From: Pseudanabaenaceae cyanobacterium MP8IB2.15
Lineage (GTDB): Bacteria; Cyanobacteriota; Cyanobacteriia; Pseudanabaenales; Pseudanabaenaceae
Assembly (NCBI GenBank): GCA_030248825.1
Contig: JARCMB010000076.1
Span: forward strand, 1 to 8,642
Direction of reading: 5' to 3'
DNA: 8,642 nt
Shown here: positions 1-5,549 of the stretch, piece after piece
How the letters are laid out: each line of letters begins with the position of its first letter
Position numbering within the stretch: position 1 is the first letter of the stretch
Translations under genes and position numbers: made by a program
The notes under the pieces: generated by a model
The model's input: only the letters and a program-made list of their open reading frames with translations
What the model was told of the DNA's origin: nothing
Database searches by the model: none

Positions 1-90
1 AAGGGAAAAACCAGAAAAACCAAGAAGTGATTCTTGGGAAGCCCACACTGTAACTGTACTCAGGTCAGTGTTGGGAGGATGTCACTCAGG
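1..90 (+). mobile_element. Candidate right end of an IS200/IS605 (tnpB-type) element, body off the left edge
   Basis: Positions 42-50 (CCCACACTG) pair with 66-75 (CAGTGTTGGG), leaving one bulged base and a 15-nt loop. The hairpin is flanked by GGAAG on the left and AGGATGTCAC on the right. From memory, the arrangement GGAAGCCCAC...GTGGGAGGATGTCAC is typical of the right end of cyanobacterial tnpB-type elements. In those elements this segment also forms the 3' part of the guide (omega) RNA, and tnpB lies upstream on the same strand. One frame stays open from base 3 to a TAA at 51-53 and could be the last codons of such a gene, but 16 codons are too few to recognise. No transposase is visible. 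It could be an element end, a remnant, or an unrelated RNA 3' end. Confidence 0.35.
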
Positions 91-131
91 ATTAATCAAA
101 CTGCAGGCAGAATTTGGTAACCTTGATTAAT
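91..131. repeat. Inverted repeat in the leader of the phosphatase-WD40 gene
   Basis: ATTAATCAA at 91-99 is the exact reverse complement of TTGATTAAT at 123-131, with 23 bp between. The arms are AT-rich and the spacing of arm centres is about 32 bp, roughly three helical turns. That would allow a dimeric regulator to bind on one face of the DNA. It overlaps the candidate -35 region. It may be an operator or chance. Confidence 0.25.
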
Positions 132-142
132 ATCGTTATAGA
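114..142 (+). promoter_or_regulatory. Weak sigma70-type promoter candidate for the phosphatase-WD40 gene
   Basis: TTGGTA at 114-119 matches the -35 consensus at four of six positions. It is separated by 17 bp from TATAGA at 137-142, which matches the first four bases of the -10 box. The start codon lies about 70 bp downstream. Such matches are common by chance in AT-rich leaders, and the call rests on spacing and position only. Confidence 0.25.
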
Positions 143-153
143 TATCGTTGTAG
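130..153. repeat. Two tandem copies of a 12-bp unit
   Basis: ATATCGTTATAG (130-141) is followed directly by ATATCGTTGTAG (142-153), identical except for one A-to-G change. The repeat overlaps the candidate -10 box and could be a direct-repeat operator or a small replication-slippage product. Confidence 0.45.
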
Positions 154-215
154 TTCGATCTGCTGCTTGCTATTTTTCAGTTTGTTACTGGAATAGGCGT
201 TAGATTGTTTTTTGT

Positions 216-3200
216 ATGTTTGATACCGCTTCCAGCGATTTAACTAGTGGTCAGCTTTTGCAAAGAAGTTTGCTACCTCAATCATTGCCTCTATACCCTG
301 GGTTGGACATTGCTGCCGAGGTCTGGACAGCCGTGGATTTGGGTGGCGACTATTATCAATTTCTCGAACAGCCAGGCTTGCTTGCCGTAGCGATCGCCGA
401 TTCTTCAGGTAAGTCGGTCGCAGGGGCCATTCATGCCGCTCTATTTAAAGGACAACTGGATGCCTATGCCGCTCAGGGCAGACTGCAAAATCCCGTATCA
501 GTGCTAAATTCGCTGAACCAACTTCTGTGTCGGAGCCAAACTGAAGATGCCGTAGCGCTTTCCTATGGCGTGCTGGATTTTGGTAGTTACGAACTGCGCG
601 TCGGTAATGCTGGGATTCCAGGCCCGATTATCTATCGCGCGAGTACGGGTGAATGTGAGGAAATCATTAATCCTGCGCTGGCACTGGGCAGGCTCGCCGA
701 GTCGATTTATCGAACTAATACGAGATCGATCGATCGAGGCGATATCATGATCTTTTTTAGTGATGGTTTGTGTGAGGCAACCAATCCTAATGGCGAAGAA
801 TTTGCGCCGATGGGGATGAAGAATACACCATTAAAGCAAGCGATCGTGTCTTTAGCCCATCTCACTGCTTCAGAGATGCGTGATGGACTTAAAGTTGCCC
901 TGAATCAATTCACTGGGAAAGATGATCCAGAGGATGATGTCTCAATTGTCGTAATCAAGCTCAACCACAAAGTTCTGCTATCACAGGTGCGTGATTGCCC
1001 CTATCAAGAAGCTCTCCAAGTCTGGATTCGCTCCGAAGAACAGGATGAATCAGCTCTATTGCGGGGGAGTCGTCTAGCCGAAGCCATTGCTTGGGCAGAT
1101 GGTCAAAATCTGGGTCGGGTGGATGAGGAATTCTTAGAAGCAAGTCAACGAATTAGTGAACGTGAGCAGATGCAGTCGGAACGAGCTGCATCTGCCGATC
1201 GACTCGAAAAACTCAGTCAAGATCTAGTCAAGAGTTTAGAAGCCGAAAAACTGCATCGCTTGCAGGCCGAGATGGGCGAACTTAACGAGCGGATCGTCGC
1301 CCTCACAATGTCATCTGAAGCCCTATATTTATCGCACAATCACATCGAAGCTCTAATTGCGAGCGTGATTGCTGGCGTGCAGTTGCGGCGGCTGGTTGCT
1401 CAGTATTCCGATCGACGCATTAGCTTAAAGCCAAATACGCAAATCCGCGCGATCACAGCCTTAGAACAAGTAGTCTATGGCATTCATGAAATCAATCGGT
1501 TTGAAGGACATGGCTACTGGGTGAATGGCGTGAGTTTTAGCCCTAACGGTAAATTAGTGGCATCTGGCAGTAGCGATCGAACGATCAAAATCTGGGGTGT
1601 GAATGGCACATTGCAGCAAACTCTTGAGGGACATACCAACTGGGTGACCAGCGTCAGCTTCAGTCCCGACGGCACAATTTTGGCTTCGGCTAGTCGTGAC
1701 AATACAATTAGGCTTTGGCTACTAGATCCCACTACTGGTCTGTTTAATCCGCAACCCTATCAGATCCTCAAAGGGCATGAGGGACCAGTTTTGGGCGTGT
1801 GCTTTAGTCCCAATGGCGAAATCATCGCCTCGGCCAGTGAAGATACCACAGTCAAACTTTGGAAAACTAATGGCTCACCCTTAAAAACTATGCGTGGTCA
1901 CGAACGCTGGGTAACCTGTATCGCTTTTAGTCCTAGTGGCAAGACGGTTGTGTCTGGTAGCGCCGATCGAAATCTGGTGATCTGGAATATCAATGGGACT
2001 CGGCTGAAAACGCTTAAAGGTCATGACAGCTTTGTTGAAAGTGTGTGTTTTGCCCCAGGTGGTGTGGCGATTGCCTCCTGTGGAAGAGATAAAACTGTTC
2101 GGCTCTGGGATACAGAAGGGACATTAGTGCGGACTTTTTACGGTCACACAGATAAAGTTTGGTGTGTCAGCTTTGCCCCCAATGGCACATCGATCGCTTC
2201 TACAGGTTGGGATCGGACAATTAGAATCTGGAACACTGATGGTACGCCGATCGAAACCCTGAGTGGGCATGGTGATGTCGTCCATAGCATTGCTTTTAGC
2301 CCAGATGGTAAAACACTTGCTTCGGCCAGTCGTGACACAACGCTCAAACTCTGGAGCATTCGCGGCACACCTTTGAAAAAACTAGCTGACCATACCGAAG
2401 AAGTCAACTGTGTTGCAAATAGCGCGGATGGGAGATTGATCGCCACTGGTAGCAAAGACAAAACTGTCAAGCTTTGGTACGCCAATGGCAACTTGCTGAC
2501 GACCCTGAGTGGACATAACGAAAGAGTTCATAGCGTCGCTTTTAGCCCTGATAGTACGACTCTGATTTCTGGTAGTGGTGATAGCAGCATTAAATTTTGG
2601 CGCACTGACGGCACATTAATCGATACGCTCACGGGCCATCGGGCTGAGGTCTATGGCGTTTGCTTTCGCCCCGATGGTCAGGTGTTTGCTTCTTGCAGTG
2701 CTGATGGCACGATCAGGATGTGGAGATCGGATGGCACTTGGCTGCAAACTCTGACAGGACATACGGCGGAAGTCTACAGCATTGCCTTTAGTCCTGATAG
2801 CAGTATGATTGCCTCTGCAAGTAAAGATAAAATTGTGAATCTCTGGAGTTGGGATGGCACGCTTCTTTATAGCTTTGATGGTCATAGTGCCGAAGTTTTT
2901 TGTGTCTGCTTTAGTCCCGATAGTCAGTCGATCGCCACGGGTAGCATGGATCAAAGTGTGAAGATCTGGAGCGTCGATGGCACATTGCTGAAAACGCTCA
3001 ATGGTCACAGTGCTGAAGTTAAAAGTGTCTGCTTTAGCCCTGATGGGAACTCGATCGTCTCAGCAGGAGAAGATACTGCCGTACAGTTTTGGAGTACTGA
3101 CGGGACTCTACTTCGCACCTTTAATGGACATACTGGCACGGTCAAAAGTGTTTGCTTTAGCCCTAATAGTAAAATTCTGATCTCGGCCAGTGCCGATGCC

Positions 3201-3479
3201 ACTGTCGCAATGTGGAATCTGGATTTGGATAACCTCCTGATGCGTGGCTGCTCATGGTTGCAGCAGTATCTCAAGTCCAATATAAATGTATCAAATGAAG
3301 ACCGTAACACTTGTTTGGGTGGATGTAGCTGGTTGTACAAATATCTCAAGCCTAGGGCGGCAAATAAACCTCAGGCTGGATCTGAAGATTTAACCGATAT
3401 TCAGATTTCAGCAGGAAAAGTTGGAGCGCAAATTGATACGGGGCAAGATGAAACGATCGTCCAAAGTTATCGTGGCTAA
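216..3479 (+). CDS. SpoIIE/RsbU-type PP2C phosphatase fused to a 14-repeat WD40 double propeller
   Basis: Predicted soluble serine/threonine phosphatase with a large WD40 sensing or scaffold region. Residues 12-250 form a SpoIIE/RsbU (PPM) domain: the LLQRSLLPQSLP lead-in, metal-binding aspartates D45 (GGDYY), D62 (ADSSGKS), D183 (FSDGLCEA) and D240/D241 (PEDDVSIVV). The usual NAGHPPP reads NAGIPGP and GGDFYD reads GGDYYQ, but the core aspartates are intact. Residues 265-310 (LLRGSRLAEA, EEFLEAS), a coiled coil at about 311-363 and a helical stretch at 364-428 match the linker I know from STAND-NTPase-WD40 proteins, yet no P-loop is present and no membrane helix is seen. Fourteen WD40 repeats fill 429-1002, enough for two seven-bladed propellers. 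The tail carries GCSWL.(Q/K)YLK twice, at 1012-1020 and 1037-1045. The ATG has an in-frame stop five codons upstream (201-203) and no clear Shine-Dalgarno. Phosphatase class and WD40 are certain; substrate unknown. Confidence 0.95.
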   Translation: MFDTASSDLTSGQLLQRSLLPQSLPLYPGLDIAAEVWTAVDLGGDYYQFLEQPGLLAVAIADSSGKSVAGAIHAALFKGQLDAYAAQGRLQNPVSVLNSLNQLLCRSQTEDAVALSYGVLDFGSYELRVGNAGIPGPIIYRASTGECEEIINPALALGRLAESIYRTNTRSIDRGDIMIFFSDGLCEATNPNGEEFAPMGMKNTPLKQAIVSLAHLTASEMRDGLKVALNQFTGKDDPEDDVSIVVIKLNHKVLLSQVRDCPYQEALQVWIRSEEQDESALLRGSRLAEAIAWADGQNLGRVDEEFLEASQRISEREQMQSERAASADRLEKLSQDLVKSLEAEKLHRLQAEMGELNERIVALTMSSEALYLSHNHIEALIASVIAGVQLRRLVAQYSDRRISLKPNTQIRAITALEQVVYGIHEINRFEGHGYWVNGVSFSPNGKLVASGSSDRTIKIWGVNGTLQQTLEGHTNWVTSVSFSPDGTILASASRDNTIRLWLLDPTTGLFNPQPYQILKGHEGPVLGVCFSPNGEIIASASEDTTVKLWKTNGSPLKTMRGHERWVTCIAFSPSGKTVVSGSADRNLVIWNINGTRLKTLKGHDSFVESVCFAPGGVAIASCGRDKTVRLWDTEGTLVRTFYGHTDKVWCVSFAPNGTSIASTGWDRTIRIWNTDGTPIETLSGHGDVVHSIAFSPDGKTLASASRDTTLKLWSIRGTPLKKLADHTEEVNCVANSADGRLIATGSKDKTVKLWYANGNLLTTLSGHNERVHSVAFSPDSTTLISGSGDSSIKFWRTDGTLIDTLTGHRAEVYGVCFRPDGQVFASCSADGTIRMWRSDGTWLQTLTGHTAEVYSIAFSPDSSMIASASKDKIVNLWSWDGTLLYSFDGHSAEVFCVCFSPDSQSIATGSMDQSVKIWSVDGTLLKTLNGHSAEVKSVCFSPDGNSIVSAGEDTAVQFWSTDGTLLRTFNGHTGTVKSVCFSPNSKILISASADATVAMWNLDLDNLLMRGCSWLQQYLKSNINVSNEDRNTCLGGCSWLYKYLKPRAANKPQAGSEDLTDIQISAGKVGAQIDTGQDETIVQSYRG
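1500..3242 (+). repeat. Array of 14 WD40 repeats (about 123 bp each)
   Basis: Each unit follows L.GH...V..V.FSPDG..(I/L)AS.S.D.T(I/V)(K/R)(L/I)W..DGT. Units start near residues 429, 470, 518, 559, 600, 641, 682, 723, 764, 805, 846, 887, 928 and 969. All are 41 residues except unit 2, which has seven extra residues before the next GH. Unit 8 is degenerate: DH replaces GH and NSADG replaces FSPDG. Units 10-13 share the AEV signature after GH and look like the most recent internal duplications. Divergence at the DNA level shows this is an established array rather than a fresh expansion. Confidence 0.95.
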
Positions 3480-3536
3480 AACGATCGAAGCTAAAAGCGG
3501 TAAGCTGTAAGCGCATAGAAATTAGCTAGTTAAAAA

Positions 3537-4301
3537 GTGTTCGATCAATTTTCCGATCATTGGCAACAAACTCTGGGATGGCAGCCTGACTCTGAGCAAG
3601 AGCAAGGTTTTAACCTGCTGTACACCCTGGTTTTAGAAGGTAATCAGACTCAAAATCTCACACGGATCACCACACCAGAAGACTTTTGGGAAAAGCATTT
3701 GTGGGACTCGTTGCGGGGAGTGCTACCGTTCTGGGATCAGCGTGACCTGAAGGTAATCGATATCGGCACTGGCGCAGGATTTCCTGGTTTACCGATCTCG
3801 ATCGCGCAACCAACATGGCAACTTACATTGCTTGATAGCAGACACAAAAAAACCGCCTTTATTGCCACTACGGCGGCAGCGATGGGCTTAAAAAATATTA
3901 CTGCGGTTACAGGACGAGCTGAGGATATCAGTCAGAGCAAACCTCATGCCCATGCATATGATTTGGCACTGATTCGAGCTGTTGGCAATGCTGGATTATG
4001 CGCCCAATATGCTTTGCCTTTTGTCAAGGTAGGTGGCTTTGCGGTGTTGTATCGCGGTCAGTGGAACCAAGCAGAACAAGACGATCTGCAACAAGCCTGT
4101 CGATCGATCGAGTTATCGATCGTGCAATTACAATCACCCAACCCGTCGCCTAGCAGATCGCCTAGCAAAAAAATCCTTAAACAATCGATGCAGATAAATA
4201 TAGATCGAGTCGAGAGTTTTACCACACCCCTAACCCACAGTGCGCGTCACTGTGTATATCTGGGTGTACATCAAAATCTTCTCCCCGTTCAAGCAGACTA
4301 G
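3537..4301 (+). CDS. rsmG: RsmG (GidB), 16S rRNA (guanine-527-N7) methyltransferase
   Basis: Transfers a methyl group from S-adenosylmethionine to N7 of the guanine equivalent to G527 in 16S rRNA; a cytoplasmic housekeeping enzyme. The RsmG signature NLTRITTPEDFWEKHLWDSL lies at residues 40-59. The SAM-binding loop VIDIGTGAGFPGLP is at 73-86, D100 in LLDSRHKK should contact the ribose, and D143 with RAVG (148-151) form the next conserved motif. At 254 residues it is longer than the E. coli protein (207), as is usual in cyanobacteria. Extra length near residues 199-215 includes a Ser/Pro/Lys stretch made by a 12-nt direct repeat (SPSR-SPSK). The start is GTG: an in-frame TAA lies two codons upstream (3531-3533) and no ATG occurs before the SAM-binding loop. 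It follows the phosphatase gene by 57 bp with no evident terminator, so read-through is possible. It converges with the small gene at 4317-4571. Confidence 0.95.
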   Translation: MFDQFSDHWQQTLGWQPDSEQEQGFNLLYTLVLEGNQTQNLTRITTPEDFWEKHLWDSLRGVLPFWDQRDLKVIDIGTGAGFPGLPISIAQPTWQLTLLDSRHKKTAFIATTAAAMGLKNITAVTGRAEDISQSKPHAHAYDLALIRAVGNAGLCAQYALPFVKVGGFAVLYRGQWNQAEQDDLQQACRSIELSIVQLQSPNPSPSRSPSKKILKQSMQINIDRVESFTTPLTHSARHCVYLGVHQNLLPVQAD

Positions 4302-4316
4302 ATCGATCGGTTCTAC

Positions 4317-4571
4317 TTAACGCTCCACTTCAGTTTGGTAATCAAGCTGAAAAGGCATGACAAAGTTAGAAGTATCGTAAAGAAACCGAGTAACATCTTC
4401 TTCTAGGCGATGAATCAAATGCGATTCGAGCGCTTTAGTATTGCGGAGCGCAGCGAGGTAACCATCAAGGAACAAGCGGAGTTCATCAGTACGATAACCC
4501 CGATCCCACATATCGACTAGATCGTCGGTAATCTTTTGGTAGTTACGGATAGTCTGGACATCTTGCAGCAT
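4317..4571 (-). CDS. Small conserved cyanobacterial protein of unknown function (possibly DUF6761)
   Basis: An 84-residue, soluble, probably all-helical protein. It has no signal peptide, membrane segment, Cys cluster or recognisable catalytic motif. The N-terminal pattern LQDVQTIRNYQKITDDLVDMW, the central FLDGYLAALR and the later LIHRLEEDV.RFLYD.SNF match, from memory, a small protein family widespread in cyanobacteria that I believe is DUF6761; the number is not certain. Function is unknown. Its ATG is clear but no Shine-Dalgarno is visible. It lies 115 bp downstream of tsaB on the same strand, and its stop codon is 15 bp from the end of rsmG, so those two genes converge with almost no room for a separate terminator. 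Confidence 0.8.
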   Translation of the reverse strand: MLQDVQTIRNYQKITDDLVDMWDRGYRTDELRLFLDGYLAALRNTKALESHLIHRLEEDVTRFLYDTSNFVMPFQLDYQTEVER

Positions 4572-4609
4572 AGGTAAATGGCTTTTAACAAGTTATCGAG
4601 AGTCTTGGG

Positions 4610-4625
4610 ATAATAAGATATCTTA
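4610..4625 (-). promoter_or_regulatory. Possible -10 box and 12-bp palindrome upstream of the small gene
   Basis: On the minus strand TATTAT (plus 4610-4615) sits 38 bp before the ATG at 4571 and matches the -10 consensus at five of six positions. It overlaps the perfect palindrome TAAGATATCTTA (4614-4625). No convincing -35 box is seen. The 115-bp gap after tsaB suggests the small gene may have its own promoter here. Confidence 0.25.
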
Positions 4626-4686
4626 CCACCGTGAAATGTTTCCATAACAGACTTTTACGTAACTGGATGTTCGGGATTCCCTACCT

Positions 4687-5184
4687 CTAGCTGTAATCAG
4701 AACTATACACAGGTAGTGCTTCTGACCAGTTGGGATAAATTTTTTGCTGCCATTGATGATAGGCGATCGATAACAAACTTAACCCTAAAGATTGCTGTGT
4801 TTGGGTTTGGCTAGAAGTTTGCCAGTCATTTTGCAGGGCATTTTGTTGAATTACGTCGCAATCGATCGCATAGACTGGCACGTCTAATTGTTCGCCCAAG
4901 GTGCGTGCCAAAACAATACCAATACGGGTACTGGTATATCCGCCAACACCTTTGGCAATCGCAATAAAGGCGACATCAGACCACTTAAATCCCATGTCGT
5001 AGCTATGACAAAATTCAGTTAAACAAGTATGGATCTGCGTCGCTAACTCGCGCCCCAAATGCCAAGATTGTTGCCTAACATGAGTTAGTTCATGAGTCAA
5101 AGTGTCGCCGTCTAAATAAGCGATCGCAATTTCTAAGTTTTCTGTAGTGGTGTGTAGGGCAAGGACTATGCTCAAAATATTCAC
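4687..5184 (-). CDS. tsaB: TsaB, partner subunit of the tRNA t6A37 threonylcarbamoyl transferase (shortened)
   Basis: TsaB pairs with TsaD in making N6-threonylcarbamoyladenosine at position 37 of ANN-decoding tRNAs; it is a non-catalytic ASKHA-fold subunit of the cytoplasm. The sequence shows the N-terminal strand and phosphate-loop-like LALHTTTENLEIAIAY (8-23), then IAIAKGVGGYTSTRIGIVLA (74-93), the counterpart of GPGSFTG.RIG, and LGEQLDVPVYAI (96-107). The last residues (WSEALPVY) match the usual cyanobacterial C-terminus. The protein is only 165 residues against about 200-230 for the family. The missing part falls between residues about 108 and 132, where a Gln/Thr-rich stretch replaces the second ASKHA strands. 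The start is GTG, with an in-frame TAA five codons upstream (TAA TTC GCC GCC TTT GTG). It begins 22 bp after a strong terminator-like palindrome. Confidence 0.85.
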   Translation of the reverse strand: MNILSIVLALHTTTENLEIAIAYLDGDTLTHELTHVRQQSWHLGRELATQIHTCLTEFCHSYDMGFKWSDVAFIAIAKGVGGYTSTRIGIVLARTLGEQLDVPVYAIDCDVIQQNALQNDWQTSSQTQTQQSLGLSLLSIAYHQWQQKIYPNWSEALPVYSSDYS

Positions 5185-5206
5185 AAAGGCGGCGAATTAA
5201 TAAACA

Positions 5207-5242
5207 AAAAGATTTGAGCAAACATGTTTGCTCAAATCTTTT
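5207..5242 (-). terminator. Perfect 36-bp palindrome acting as intrinsic terminator
   Basis: The half-site AAAAGATTTGAGCAAACA (5207-5224) is followed at once by its exact reverse complement (5225-5242). On the minus strand it folds as a 13-bp GC-containing stem with a CAUG loop and runs into UUUUUGUUUAUU. It starts 18 nt after the stop codon of the 70-residue gene, the normal place for a rho-independent terminator. It lies only 22 bp before the tsaB start, so it may also limit read-through into tsaB. Confidence 0.75.
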
Positions 5243-5260
5243 CAAGGCAACCGTAGGCGA

Positions 5261-5473
5261 TTATCCGTTAAATTTGCTTAGTCCAGCTCCACCAGCAGCC
5301 CCATCAGATTCTTCCATATTTTCATTGTCGCTTTCACCGTCACCATCATCAAAGCGACCACCACCGAAGCGTTTGCGACCAAAGCGACCCATTGGCAGAC
5401 GTTTGCGAAACTTTCTAGCATAGGCTTGGTTACGTAAAGCCTTTTCCTTCTTTTGATTACGGCGTTTAGCCAT
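5261..5473 (-). CDS. 70-residue charge-segregated protein conserved in cyanobacteria, function unknown
   Basis: The first 40 residues are strongly basic (MAKRRNQKKEKALRNQAYARK onward), with a Gly/Arg/Phe stretch GRFGRKRFGGGRF at 29-41. Residues 42-57 are acidic (DDGDGESDNENMEESD) and the last ten are Gly/Ala-rich. The basic N-terminus resembles small cyanobacterial proteins I recall without a known role, and it could bind RNA or ribosomes; that is inference from composition. There is no signal peptide or membrane segment. It has its own Shine-Dalgarno and ends at a strong terminator, so it is probably transcribed as a single gene. The ORF on the opposite strand across this region is a compositional shadow. 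Confidence 0.8.
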   Translation of the reverse strand: MAKRRNQKKEKALRNQAYARKFRKRLPMGRFGRKRFGGGRFDDGDGESDNENMEESDGAAGGAGLSKFNG

Positions 5474-5479
5474 CTTAAA

Positions 5480-5490
5480 CCCTTACTCCC
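5480..5490 (-). promoter_or_regulatory. Shine-Dalgarno for the 70-residue gene
   Basis: On the minus strand GGGAGTAAGGG (plus 5480-5490) ends 6 nt before the ATG at 5473. Most genes here lack a visible Shine-Dalgarno, so this purine-rich tract stands out. It fixes the start and suggests efficient translation. Confidence 0.55.
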
Positions 5491-5549
5491 AAAAATATTG
5501 CATCAAACCAAAGTACCACAAATTAACAGCCAGTTATTAGTATTTAAGA

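Noticed and set aside
2144..3349. Minus-strand open frames opposite the WD40 array (2144-2491, 2616-3008, 3005-3349)
   Set aside because: They mirror the repeated codon pattern of the WD40 units on the other strand, show repeating low-information sequences and match no family.
216..3479. Calling the WD40 protein a STAND NTPase or immune effector
   Set aside because: No Walker A or B motif is present; the N-terminal domain is clearly a PPM phosphatase and no nuclease, TIR or caspase domain is visible.
5214..5423. Plus-strand frame encoding a Ser/Pro-rich peptide across the 70-residue gene
   Set aside because: It is the antisense image of the acidic and glycine/arginine codons of the minus-strand gene, which has a Shine-Dalgarno and a recognisable N-terminus.
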